Shown: positions 35,472-48,418, counted from the first letter of the stretch. The stretch: DNA of 64,000 nucleotides from Vicia villosa (GCF_029867415.1 NW_026705181.1:248001-312000); one strand, 5' to 3'. Translations and numbers: made by a program. The notes: a model not told the origin generated them from the sequence alone.

Positions 35472-36340
35472 TTGGAAATAAAGTTGTGACAGTATCAATG
35501 GTCGAACGGGATCAAGCGCACTTGTATGTTCTGCACAATGAGATTGAGGTTGAGCCGTATGTTGAAATGCACAAGGTTGTTCTCCGAGATTTAAATCCAA
35601 ATAGAAATGAGAACTGGATAGTACGAGAGCACAATCGAAGTTTCATACCGTGGTTTAGGGATCATATTTATTCAAAGTATCGTTCAGATCCTGCTTCAGT
35701 AACAGAAAGGTTGAGATGTTTAGCCTATGGTCCAAGTGTAATTGTGCTTTCTTATAGCGCATACGCAATTAATGGATACACATTTTATACCAAAGAACAG
35801 GATGATAAAAGTACTATGCAAAATAGTGGTGTTACCTTGGTAGCTGAAGCAATGCACATATCAAGTGCGAATGACTTAAATCCGAAATTTGCAAATTTGT
35901 CATATTTTGGGGTTATCGAGCGCATTTTGGTGTTTGATTACGCGAAGTTTCAGATTCCTGTATTTGGTTGCAAGTGGGTTGAAAATAATAGTGGCATACG
36001 AATGGATAAGTCAGGATTTTTGCAAGTGGATCTCAATAGGGTAGGGTACAAAGATGAGCCTTTCATTCTAGCCTCTCAAGCTAAACAAGTGTTCTATGTC
36101 AATGATCCGACAAGTACGAAATGGTCTATAGTGCTTTTATCTAACAAAATAGTTGATGAAAACATTGAAGATCAAGGTGATATTGGTGTTGGCATTGAAT
36201 CTTGTACAAGAAACGATCAAAATGAGAATGAATCGTGTACTAGAAATGATCATAATGAGGGTATTTGGATCAATCCAACCGTTCGCGTTGTTAAGAGACG
36301 CGTAGAACACAATCCTACCAAGAAAAGAAAGAGACGTTAG
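35462..36340 (+). pseudogene. CACTA transposase C-terminal frame (DUF4216)
   Basis: Open from the -1 frame overlap to the stop at 36338-36340. It starts KRLIGNKVVTVSMVERDQAH, which is what normally follows DUF4218 in TNP2 proteins, so it is the C-terminal third of the same protein. DUF4216-type signature: YFGVIERILVFDYAKFQIPV, FGCKW and QAKQVFYV. The tail has two ESCTRNDxNE repeats and a basic end (VKRRVEHNPTKKRKRR) that could serve as a nuclear-localisation signal. The first ATG in this frame is at 35498. Confidence 0.85.
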
Positions 36341-36839
36341 TGATAAAGGTAATAGTATACATATTCCGACAAATTTGCTTTATTCAATTTGTACCGATTG
36401 TTTTATTCAATAGTATAGTACTTATTCAATTTTGGTGCATATTCTCGTTTTGTACATAACTTTTGAACCATGTATCCGTTTGTTGACTTCTTTACATGTA
36501 ACTATACTATTTTGACTATTCCGGAGCTGCTCATGCACTTATCTTTACATTTCGGGACTGTTTTTTATCGGTTTTGCTTCTGCCCGTAATCAAAAGTCGG
36601 GCTTAGGGTCTGAATTTCGGAAAACTGACTTTATTTTTTAGTCCGTGGGGACGTTTTACCATAGCCATGTAAATTTCGTTCAATTCCGACAACTTTCTTT
36701 TTTGACGCTTATTTTGATTTGTACCGATTTCGTTTCCGATTTACTTGTACATGCATGGTTTGACTTCCATTTGACTTGTATAGATTGTTAGCTTATTAAT
36801 AGTGTACTAATGTGCTTTAGTTTGTTTGATACAGGTTCA

Positions 36840-39800
36840 ATGGCTCCGGATAGAGATGCTCCACATGAAAACTCACAAGAAAACTCACAAGAAAGAGATG
36901 CTCAAGAAAGAGATGCCACGGATACAAATGCTCCACCTTGTACTGAAGCAAAAGAAGTTGCACGAGGCATCACCATTATGAAGGGAATCATTCGACATAG
37001 AGACCAAGGATTAGTATACCATTTGGATTGGAATTCTGATAAACAAGCAATTGGTCCAAATTCTGCAAAGTTGACAAGCTATATTGGTACACTTGTTCGT
37101 ATGCATATTCCGGTCTCCATAGCTAAATGGAATCTGAAAAGCGAAGAGTTGGATGCGAAAAAAAAAGCGATTTGGGACGAGCTTCAGGTATATATGATCA
37201 TATATGGTTAATTGTTGTTATTATCTTGACGATAAATTGTTTAAATTACTTATACTAACACACTATGCGTATGTTTTTTTGCAGAGGACTTTTGAGATAC
37301 CAGATGATCGTAGACGATACATACTTAGTTTGGCCGGCAAAAGATATAGAGGGTGGAAAGCTTTTTTGACAAACACCTATCTTAAGGATAAAGATGGAAA
37401 CTTTCTTGAAGAGGCACCGGGACGGCCAAAAAAGTATGAGATCTTCATTGATGAAAAAGATTGGGCTGAGTTTGTAAATCAAAGAGATGAAGATTTTCGG
37501 AAAAGGAGTGCCACGAATAGTGCGAGAGCATCCAAACCCGCGTATCCATACAAAAAAGGGCGTATGGGATATGCATGCTTAGAGGATAAACTTGTAAGTA
37601 AATAGAAATGCATTTTAATTAATTGTCTAAATGTGTTTTATTTGACGATTTTATCATTTGTGTCAATGCATAGTTAGAGGAGTCTAAAAGTGAGGAAACT
37701 TCACTTCCTGAACATGTGTTGTGGAAGGAAGCTCGTGTGGGCAAGAATCGAGCTGTCGATCCCGATGTTCAGAGAGTTTATGCTGAATGTGTAAGTATAA
37801 TACTGTGTCTTTAATTAAATCAAATGTTTTTTAATATATAAATGATTTTTTATCTCCACTAATAATTATTGAAATGTAAATGAATTACAGGAGACATTGT
37901 CGCAATCGGTGTCCACCGGTGAGGACCAGGATGATAGGAGCATACTTAGTAGAGCACTAGATGCTCCTGAGTATCCCGGTCGGGTGAGGGGTAAGGGTCA
38001 TGGTGTGACTCCAACCTCTTTTTACAAGCATCCTAGGAGAAGAAATCCGTCAAATGAAGAAGTGTTGAAAAAATTGGCAGAATTGCAAGCACAAGTCTCT
38101 GAATTGCAAAGAGATAAAGATATGTATATGAGAGAAAAGTGCAATACTGCATCGGTGAAAGAAACTAGTGATAAAGCTAGTTTCAACTGTCAAAGAAAAC
38201 TTCCCGAGGTAATTATAAATTTCTTTTCCTTACAAATTGTTCTATTTTATTAACGATAATGACTTTATATTTACTATTGGTTTAGGGCATTTCTTCTTGC
38301 AAACTATACTTATCGTCACCGTCTTATCGCCTAGTTGACAAGGGAAAAGTGCACAACACTGTGGGAGATTTACTTCACCATAGACCGCTCCCGGATGGAC
38401 ACCTGAAAGTATCAGTGGATGTTGTATTAGATCATGATGCGGTGCTACCGGTACCTGACATGGTCTCAGAGACGACATTGCTGCGAGATGCAATAGGGTC
38501 ATTTGTTGCATGGCCCTCGGAGCTCATTATCATTGGTGATGAGGTATATTCAAAACCATTATGAATCATTTAGTTTTCGAATGTCAATTTTGCACCGTTA
38601 CGTTAATTATTTTTTACATTTTAATTTTAGACTGCTCCTACAAAACCCGCAATTAAGGGCAAAGGGATTTTACAGGAAGAGGAGTCTGTTGCATCACTAA
38701 AAGAGGTACATTTAAGGTGTTAATATATAATTTGAATGTAAAACTCCATGATTTTATATTTTATCGATCGTTATTTGATTTTTAGGCATCTGCTCGGGAG
38801 TCACAACAAGTGACACAGGTCGTTCGTAGCGTACCGCCTAAGGGTCCTCCGAAGCAAGCGGCAAAAAAAGGTAGTGCTTTTTTTCCTCGATATCGGACGA
38901 CGCTCGGAACACTTGTTGATATGTCCGATTTGAAGGAAGGTGCTCTCCGTCAAATCAATATGGAGGAAGGTATCTTTGGTGTTAAATTCATTTCACATAT
39001 TGCAATAGATGACTTGGAAGAGATTTTTACACAAGAACAACTAGGCGTCGCTAATATGCACTCGTACATCCGGTAATATTCACTCATCCGATATATTATT
39101 TAATTAGTCGAACAATGTATTTACACATTATGTTTATTATGTTTTTCACTCATCCGCTAATATGTTTATAATGTTTTTATTTAAGGTTGTTGCATGACAG
39201 AGTGTTGCGCGGGACTGCATTGTCAAACAGATTCCGTTTCGTGTCTTCCGCCCATTGCAGCGGAATGACAATTGATTCGGAACCGGAATCAGTTAGACAG
39301 CGCTTAGTCGATAGATTCATGTCATCCGGCAATTCAGAAAGTCTGATTCTTTGGGCGTATAATACCTGACCAGTAGGGTTAGTTTCTCATTCTTGGTACA
39401 TTTAATCTTTGTTTCTTTTGCTTAGCAAAATTTTTATATAACCTATTGTTTTAATTTATAGAGCACACTGGTTGTTGCTTGCTATCAACTCGATAAGAGA
39501 AGTTGTATATTTTCTGAATTCGGTAGATGGTGAGTGGAGCAATTATCCGGCTATGAAGGAAATTATTGATTTGTAAGTGGGATCGTTCTAAATATTCTTG
39601 TATATTTATATATTTAATTATTTGTGAGATTGATCTAAATATATGCTTTTATATTTTTGTTAGATCAATACAAGTGTTCCGAAGTCAACGAGACGCACAG
39701 GTATCCCGGACTAAATCAAACAACATTACTTGGATCAAAGTGCAGGTACATTATTTTTCACAATTTTTCTTATAATATTTATGCTACTTGATAAAACAAG

Positions 39801-40112
39801 ACAACTATAAATTCTTATTTGTTTTCTATGTAGTGTCCGATACAGCGGAACAGTTCAGACTGCGGATACTTTGTTTTGAGGTTTATGAAAGAAATCCTTC
39901 AAATGAATCAATTAGAGATTCCAATCACGGTATGGATTTATAACTTAATTAGATAACTTCTTATAATTTATTACATTTAACTAAATCATTCATATTATGT
40001 TTTTACTCTGTAGTACTTTGACGAATTCCGTGCTGCTTCTTACCCGAAACTTAAGTTGGAAGAAATCAAAGAGGAATTGTGTCAATTTTATATTCATCAG
40101 CTATTCATGTAG
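36840..40112 (+). CDS. CACTA second gene: Transposase_24-like + ULP1-like protease
   Basis: Twelve exons: 36840-37187, 37285-37593, 37674-37790, 37891-38208, 38286-38543, 38631-38705, 38786-39072, 39186-39377, 39462-39572, 39664-39745, 39834-39929 and 40014-40112. All have GT-AG borders and matching phases, giving about 763 codons. Exons 1-3 (WNLKSEELDAKKKAIWDELQ, RRYILSLAGKRYRGWKAFLT) resemble the Ptta/En/Spm Transposase_24 domain. Exon 4 has a coiled coil (EEVLKKLAELQAQVSELQRD). Exons 8-12 form a C48 protease: His in AHWLLLAIN (39466-39468), Cys in NSSDCGYFV (39861-39863) with upstream Gln. The Asp position reads Asn (FLNS, 39517-39519). Exon 8 contains TGA at 39367-39369; an alternative donor at 39356/39357 would skip it in the same phase. 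Protease activity is therefore uncertain. Confidence 0.8.
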
Positions 40113-40326
40113 TAGGATTTGTGTCGATTTGAAGAGAATATTATAGTACTCCAGAATATATGGTTACTAACTTTGTTCATATTGTTGCCAATTAATATTT
40201 GAAGTATAATATTGTTGATGTTAGAGATTTAGTTTGATTGACATAATGATGTATATATATAATTTTGGATATTATAATGGTATTATATTAGTATATATAT
40301 AGTCCTACCTATGGTTGAAAGCATAT

Positions 40327-40432
40327 CGTCGAAAATATATTACTGGTCGAAAATATTACAGGTTGAAAATATATTACAGGTCGAAAATATTACAGGTTGA
40401 AAATATTACAGGTCGAAAATATTACAGGTCGA
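40327..40432. repeat. 16-bp minisatellite near CACTA right end
   Basis: Six to seven copies of GGTCGAAAATATTACA, some with GGTTGAAAATATATTACA. It lies between the second gene and the right subterminal array. Confidence 0.9.
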
Positions 40433-40484
40433 TCTGGGAGGCTGAAATTATAGGCTGCACTTTAAAATATCTCATTTAGCAACG

Positions 40485-40875
40485 ACAGCGCTTTTAAAAA
40501 GCGCTCTTAAAGGTCCCCCTACTAAAGCGCTTTGTTACAAAAAGCGCTGCCAAAGATCAAAAAAAAAAAGAAAAAAAAAAGCAACCTACCAAAGCGCTTT
40601 TGGAAAAGCGCTCTAGTAGGGGGGGCTACCAGAGCGCTTTTTCCAGAAAAAGCGCTCTGGTAGACCCTCCTATAAGAGCGCTTTTTCCAGAAAAAGCGCT
40701 CTTATAGGGGAGTCTACCAGAGCGCTTTTTCTGGAAAAAGCGCTCTCATAGGGGGGTCTACCAGAGCGCTTTTAGAAGTGCTTTCGTAGCCTACGCCAGC
40801 GCTGGCTTTGGCAGCGCTTTAAAGCGCTGTTAAAGGCAAAAAAAAGCGCTTTTAAAGCCCTTCCGTGTTGTAGTG
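40485..40875. repeat. Right subterminal AGCGCT array of CACTA
   Basis: I count 17 AGCGCT hexamers. Many are paired as AGAGCGCTTTTTCCAGAAAA followed by AGCGCTCT, making ~24-bp hairpin-forming palindromes, and they end at the terminal inverted repeat. It mirrors the left array. Confidence 0.85.
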
Positions 40876-41859
40876 AATTTTAAGATTAATTATTACAGTA
40901 AAAGGATATATATTAAATGAATATTTTTTATTCTGCAATTGATTGCAATATGCTATTTATATACTCTGCTTCATTTCCTAAAATGATCAATTAACTTAAA
41001 CTACTTTAATTGACACACTGTAAATATTATTTCGGTAAAGTGAATATTGTTGAAACTAGGTCATACAACTGCCGAAGTAGTGCTGAGACACGTTTAAATT
41101 TTATCCTTCATTCTAAGTTGTTGGTTACTCTATTTGAGATATATTTAAAATGATGTTTCATAAAATATATAAATATTTTATCTCAGTATAAATCATATAC
41201 TATGATCTGAGTTAAATTTCATTTTTTTACAAATTCTTCTTCAAAAAGGTAATATCAGTATAAATTAATCTCCAATTAAAGTGATATGATTGCAGAATTA
41301 ATTATCTATCAATTTAATTGAATTTTTCAATTTGTTGATTTCCATATTAAATATTACATTCTTATTCCTAATAATTTTTATGATTAATTTATATATTGCC
41401 TAATTGTTTACATAATCACTCATATAATATTATAATTATTTTGAGCTATTCTAAAGGCAATTTAAATGATTTTATCTTTGCATTGTATTAATTTAAAATA
41501 TCATTTTATATTTTGATATAACAATTTATGAGTTTTTAGATGATACTACAAGTTTACTCTTTGATCATGAAACATTTTGAGATGACATTGCAATATTATA
41601 TAAGTCATCAATACATTGCAATACTCGTAGACTCTATTTGCAAGGATGAATACCACATTCTTGAAGGTTAGTCATAATTTATTTTCAATCTCTTGTGACT
41701 AATTATATAATTGCATCTAAGGAGAAATTTGTTTCTAGTTCATGTACTCCTTTGAAAATGATAAAATGTGCATTTATATGAAGTTATTATTACTTTTTCT
41801 AGAATATTACGAAAATTAAAACTCTCTATTTATTATGATAAGAGTCATGATCAGATTAT
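40876..41859. other. AT-rich intergenic DNA
   Basis: No coding or repeat signature recognised. Confidence 0.5.
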
Positions 41860-43080
41860 GAATTTGAGAACTTCAACTTCTATAAAAGTAAAGTGTACCT
41901 GCATCTAAGAAATAAGTGGTCTGCGGTTTCCACATCATATATGCATTCCTCTTAGAATCAGGTTGTCTTTTATTGCCGTAACATTATGCATTAGTTTCCA
42001 AGTCACTAATGACTTAGCAGGTGGTATGTAGGGATGCCAAATGAACTTTTTCTAAGAAAGCTCAATGTGATCCCTCCTAATATAATTGCATGCATCTTTA
42101 AAAGATAGATAACTATTTGAAGATTTTGTCCAAATGAGTTTATCAACAATAGTATTATCAAGTGACAAGTCAATCTTCAAAATATCTTTAATGATTTGAG
42201 AATCCAAAATGGATAATCCACGAGGAATGTTCCAACTCATGTCTTGGATTATTGAATTGATGCTAGGAGTTTATATAAATTGAATATCCACCAGTAATAC
42301 TACGTGTAAATCTTTAATTTTGTACCCCAATTCCCAAACCAATTGTCAGTCCTTAAATCAGTGTTATTTTAATTACTAACATGACATCTACTATGTTCCT
42401 CCAGAAAGGAAATGGAATGCTTAATGTCATACCATATTGAAGAAGAAATATGATGCATGCTTTGGTTTTTTGTGCATGAAATATCTACTAATAAGCACAA
42501 AAGACCATTGATTATTTATAGTCAACAACTTCCATCAAAGAGATAGACAATCAGACTTGTTGATTGTCTTAATATCTCTCAGACCAAGACCTTCTTTAGA
42601 CAAATGTGAGCAAATAATCTTCCAAGATGTAGTAATCAACTTTCTAATTTCTATGCTATATGTCCATACAAAATTTTGAATGCAAGAATCTAGTTGTTAA
42701 GAAGATTGACTGCCATTCGTAAATTCTAAGAATATACAGAAGCATGTCCTGTATGATCAACTGGACCAATTGAATCATACACATCATAGAAAGAAGGCGT
42801 TTTTTTCAAGTAGCTAGCTTAACCAATACTCTATTTTTTATGGTATGGAGATGACGAGTTCTAGTATTACCTTTGAGTATAGGAATTCCAATATAGTTAA
42901 ATGGTGTATGTCCTACAGTGAATCAAAATATATTTGCAATGTGTCTCAACCTAGATCCAAAAGTACCTCCATCATAAAGCTTACATTTAGTTAGTTTAGT
43001 TAGTTTGATGTGTTGCCATAATTCTAACCATATTCTTGAAGGAGATGGTTAATGACTTGAGCATTTTTCCTGATAAGATA
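41860..43080 (-). pseudogene. LINE ORF2 remnant (end of RT, zf-RVT)
   Basis: The minus strand, read from about 43080 down, gives in successive frames: KCILSGKMLKSL, PFNYIGIPILKGNTRTRHLH, VQLIIQDMLLYILRIY, IQNFVWTYSIEIRKLITTSW, CSHLSKEGLGLRDIKTINKS, then at 42240-42052 MSWNIPRGLSILDSQII with LIWTKSSNSYLSFKDACNYI, and finally KSLVTWKLMHN and ADHLFLRC. This is the canonical order of the C-terminal third of a plant non-LTR retrotransposon polyprotein. Multiple stops and frame changes. The 5' part is missing. Confidence 0.82.
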
Positions 43081-43690
43081 CATTTTGGAGTATGACAATG
43101 TGAACACTTGTAATATTATATAACTTCTACAATTTATTAACTACATAAGTAATATTAATTTTTGTGCCACAGAGTAATATAATTAAAAAATAATAATTGA
43201 AATTAACTAAAAATAATTAAATATCTTGATAATGATGACGCACAAGTGTAGATCATAGTTATAATTTATTTTGAATTAGTTTATAATTTATCCATTCTTT
43301 TTATATATATTTGTTTTAGAAAGAAAATAGTATATGCAAATGTATTATTAACGTGATGATATACACACAAAACAAATTAACTATTTTTAATATTCAAAAA
43401 ATCTAACTACTAATGTCATTTTGTTGAAAAGTCTTTATATAGTAAGATTTGTGTCAACCAAGATCAAATAAACTCGTGGTTAGAAAAAGGTCAAATAAAT
43501 TTCAGACAACACAATAATAAAATACTGTTGAAATATTTTAAAAGACTAATCTGGTCTTTTTAAAATTAGAAAGTGATCTAACGGATTTTCGTAGTGGTAG
43601 AAAGCTATATTTATTTGTTTTATCCACTATAAATAAGTAAAACTTTAAATTTATATCAAAACTAGCTTGATAATCTTTTTATTGTAGAAA
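43081..43690. other. Upstream region of the beta-glucosidase
   Basis: AT-rich. A promoter is expected here but no box was assigned with confidence. Confidence 0.4.
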
Positions 43691-44213
43691 ATGGTGATTT
43701 TGTCATCTTTGAGAATTTTAAAAATTGCAATTACAATCTTGTTTTTTATTTTGCTTTTCAACATTCTTTCTCAAGCATCTTATTGTACGTATTATTATTT
43801 TTTGGATAATATTTATCATAATTTAAATTATTAAAACTAGAAAAATCAAAATTAAACATGTGTAATATATACAATTCAATATTTTATCTTCATCAAACCA
43901 CGTTATTATATGCTCCTCTTATCTCTACATATTGAACTATTATTATTTTAAAAAAAATTATTTGTTCCTAAATATAAGATACTTTTAAAATTTTAGAAAT
44001 ATAACTCTTATTAGTATTATACGTTCATCATGAAATTTTTATAAGAAGGTCAACATAATATAACAAGCGATAATTTAGTAACCATATACAAATTGTACTT
44101 ACTTATTATAAGATACAAAAGAACTCTTCATAATTGCAATGAAATTTGTGCTCTTCATTTTTCAATGTTTATTATTTAACTATATTTGTTGTCATAATTA
44201 GTTGTATATATTA

Positions 44214-44357
44214 CTCCCTCCATTCTTTATTATAAGCAAAATTTACTTTTTAAATTCATTGAATAAATGATGTATTTGGTTCATATATAGTCTAAATACA
44301 TCCTTTATTGAATGAATGTAAAAAGTCAATTTTGCTTATAAAAGAGAATGGAGGGAG
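44214..44357. mobile_element. Stowaway-type MITE, 144 bp, second copy
   Basis: Flanked by TA (44212-44213 and 44358-44359), with ends CTCCCTCCATTC and GAATGGAGGGAG. It has the same length and layout as the copy at 12929-13072, including TTTTTAAATTCATTGAATAA and CATATATAG at the centre, but the arms are more diverged. It lies in intron 1 of the glucosidase. Confidence 0.9.
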
Positions 44358-47300
44358 TATGTTATTACTGCAGATCTGCTTAGATCTGCTTCACAAGCAA
44401 AAGACAATTAAATATGACTTATCTGCTTTACAGGTGCTTATAATTAAGTTAATTAGTTTATCCATAAACACAATAATATTAGTTGAGTCATAATTACTTC
44501 ATTTTAGCTTATTTTATTAGTTAATATGTTTTTGTTGTTGTTGAGTTTTTATAGATTGGAGAAGGAAATGCATCTAATCCTTATGACTCTATATTGAAAC
44601 TTCTAAATTCTTCAAGATTTTCAAATCGTAAATCTTTTTCTCATGGATTTTTGTTTGGTACTGGATCTTCTGCTCTTCAGGTGCATTCTAAAAAGTCATA
44701 TACACTAAGATATATAATAATAACTCTAATTATTAAGAAAAGATATTTAATAGCTTGAAATTATAAAAGCTAATTTATTACTGACAAAATTGTGATAATA
44801 TTAGATTGAAGGAGGATCTCACGAAGGAGGAAGGGGACTTGGTATATGGGATGATATAGTTGAACAAAACAAAGGTTTGAAACATATACTTATAGTAGGA
44901 ATGTATATGTGAATATTTTGATACTTTAATATTTTGTTGGGTATGGTACCCAATATTCAATGATTTAGTTTAATTTTATCTTTTATATTTAATTATTTTA
45001 AAATAAATTTAAATTTTAATTCAATTGTATTTAGAGTATTAGTATTCAATAAAACTTCAATTTACCATAGAATTTTTATAATTAAATTATCAAAAGATGT
45101 TCATAGATAAGGTGACAAACAACTTTAAAATTGTAGAAAATTATAATAAATAATAGTGACATGTTCATTTTACAACTATCTCTCTTAAAATTTGAACTTC
45201 GTTCTTGGAATTAAAACAATCAAATTATTTGTGAGATAATATCTTAATTTTATGGTCATTTATTATATCATCCTCAATTTTAGTGGTTTGTTTTTCTATT
45301 CATCTTGGAATATATAGTATTTTCATTTGGTTGTTTCATTCCATCTTGAAATACAATCCTCATTATAATGGTTAAAATTAATCATTTTTTCTCTCTCAAC
45401 AAGCAGGTCAGTATTTAGACGTTGATAAATTTTCATCAAAAATTGAACATTATAAAAGATATAAGGTGAGTTCACCAGATATAAGGTGAGTTCACCAAAT
45501 ATAAATTTAATTGTTTTCTTTTTGGATACACATTACTATTTTGATGAGAGTGAGAGTGCATCCATCTTTTGTCAAAATTTTGGACTCCAACCATCAACCT
45601 AACATTATTTCTCTATTTACTATACATTATAAATTAGAATTAATACATACATATTACTAATTAAATATAACAGATTGACAATATAGAAATAGATTAAAAA
45701 ACTATACACCTTAAGATAATAATTTTTGGGAACTTTTTTTCTTTCTTGTATTTTGCATGGTCTTGTAGGAGGACGTGCAACATTTAAAGAAACTTGGAGT
45801 AAATTCTTATCGAATGTCCATCTCTTGGAGTAGAATATTGCCAGGTAATTTCTTCAAACTTACACAATATATTATAATATCTAAAACAATAAAATATTTT
45901 AAACATATTAATTTATATGATTGAATTTATAAAAAAAAATGAGTGGATACATTGCTAAAAAAATATCTACAAGAGTTTTTTTGTTAACATACAATCATAT
46001 TTCGCAGAAGATGAATGTTAAGTGGATTAACATTTGAGTAATATTTGGTGTTTTGGTTCTTCCTTTTATTTCTATCTTTAAATCTATAATATCTTATGTT
46101 CGAGTATAAATTATGTTCTTCTTAATTAATTTTAAAAATGTGTTTTTTTTTTGTTCGATCTTTATATTTGATTTTCACCAGAACATTGATTAATATTTGA
46201 AGTGAAGAATATTAAACAAAATTTTAATTTGGAAATTAAACAAGAAATTTTATTTTTCTATGATTTTAAAAAAATTATAAATTATAATTTTAGTCGTTTA
46301 ACTTGTTTTTAGATTTTACTTTGCTCTTTTAGATTTTTGTAATCCATTTCTTCCTCTTTAAGATACAAATCTTAGATATTTTAATCTCTTTAATTTATTT
46401 TGTATTCTATTTTGTTTTCTAAAATTCTAAGTATTATACATTTTGTTCTATTAATTTAAAAATATTAAACTCTTTATTTATTTTTGAAACTTTCAACCTT
46501 TATAACATGGATTAAAATAAAAGGGAAAATATAAGGATAAGAAAGTCAAAAATCTATAATCTAATGCATCAAAGTGAAATACAAAAAACTTAAAAAATAA
46601 ACGTCAAACTTAAAATTGTAATTTAAATTATTTTTAAAAAATTAAGACAATTGTATTTGTGTTTACCTTATTACCACAATACAATTCTAACATTAATTTA
46701 AATTTTAAACAACAGTAATCCAAACACTAAATAATATTTAAATTTATTAATATAAATAGAATTTGATATGTTTAGGTAGGTTAGACTATTATTTTTTTTA
46801 TTCCACTTATTTATTTTTGGATTTTAAATTTATTTTATAAGTTTTTTTTTGTTTCATTTTAAATATTAGAGACTTTAGCTCATTTTGTTGATACTTGTTT
46901 TGAATGTCTATAACATGTCATATTTGTGTAACATTTATGCTAAATTTGTAAATGTTTGTGTCTTTCTTCTCGAAATTATAATTTGATGTTTATTGTTGAT
47001 GGTACTAAAGTTATCAGAAAAATAATCATTTTCAAATGCATAACAGTTAATGTTATAATGTATCTTTTTTGAAATACTTAATAATACAAATATACTTATC
47101 TTTTTATTTATTTTTAATGATCGATTATATAGATGGAACTTTGAAAGGAGGTATAAATCAAGAAGGTATCAACTTCTACAACAACTTGATCAATGAATTA
47201 CTTAAAAATGGTATGGCTTGAAGTATATAATATTCATTGCAATAATCAGATTCAACGAGAATTTGTTAAAAATACATACACTTTTTTTTTTTGCTTTTAC

Positions 47301-48264
47301 ATGATCCATTTTTTATTTGAATGTGTAGGTATTGAACCTTTTGTGGGTATCATGCACTTTGACTATCCATTAACCCTTAAACAAAAGCATGGTGGCTTTT
47401 TAAATCGCTCCATTGTGTAAATTTTCCTCAATATCATCTCATTTTAATAATTTATTTTTGATTAACTTATTTGACCTTAAAGTTAGTGTACACCAAGATT
47501 ATGAAATCTCAACATTTATGCTTATATTATTCATGTAAAAAAACAAATTTCAGTAAATATTACAAGGATTATAGTGAGCTCTTATTCAAAACATATGGAG
47601 ATCGAGTGAAACATTGGACTACAATCAACGAGGCAGAGTTCACAGCTATAGTTCAATACATGTTCAATATTGATAATATATCTACTGATCAGACCTGCAT
47701 AAATACTAAAATATGTACAGAGACATATACTCTAGTTCATAACTTCCTTCGGGCCCATGCTATAACATCAAAGCTATGCACAACAAAATTCCAAGTAAGA
47801 TATATTTTAGACATTCTATGTTACATATATAGTATGAATATTAGATTAAAATATATGTAGATCAACAATTGAGATTCACAACATGAGTGAGTGGAATACA
47901 AACCATCGATAAAAGTATTGATAATAGTTATAATTCATTTGTTTAAATTTAAAAAATATTGCCTTGACAGTTAGTAACTTTAATCAAAGATTTATAAAAT
48001 AAGGATAATTTTATATAAGAAATAAATTATTGTTATTTTTCTATTGAATATTTGATATAGGCCATACAAAGAGGAGAAATTGGACTTGTTATTTCATCAG
48101 GAAGATATGTTCCTTATAGTTCTAATCCAGAAGATGTGGTTGCTGCTCAACGACTAATGGATTTCTATTGGGGATGATAAGTCTCTTTTACTTACCCTAC
48201 AAACAACACACCTAGTGTGCATTATCACGAGTTTGATGTTATGTTTATTTAATGTTTTATATCT

Positions 48265-48418
48265 AGCAACATTCCATTCCAACGTGTAGGATTTTAGATC
48301 CAGTGTTTCATGGAGATTATTTAATGTTTGTTTAATGTTACCTATACATATAAAATATATTTAGCAACATTCCATTCCAACGTGTAGGATTTTAGATCCA
48401 GTGTTTCATGGAGATTAT
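48265..48418. repeat. 56-bp duplication of an exon border
   Basis: Copies at 48265-48320 and 48363-48418 are identical, covering the acceptor and first 31 bases of glucosidase exon 10 (CGTGTAG|GATTTTAGATCC). Only the second copy continues into the exon. The first gives a decoy acceptor that quickly runs into intronic sequence. Confidence 0.88.

Larger units (their letters stand above)
31017..40875 (+). mobile_element. CACTA (En/Spm) DNA transposon, 9,859 bp
   Basis: Begins CACTATACCA at 31017 and ends TGTTGTAGTG at 40875 (reverse complement CACTACAACA). It is flanked by the 3-bp direct repeat AAT (31014-31016 and 40876-40878). Both subterminal regions are dense arrays of AGCGCT. It carries a TNP2-type transposase and a second multi-exon gene with Transposase_24-like and ULP1-like domains, both on the + strand. 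Its coding potential is complete apart from one frame change in the first gene and one possible nonsense codon in the second, so it was recently active or may be partly complementable. Confidence 0.93.
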
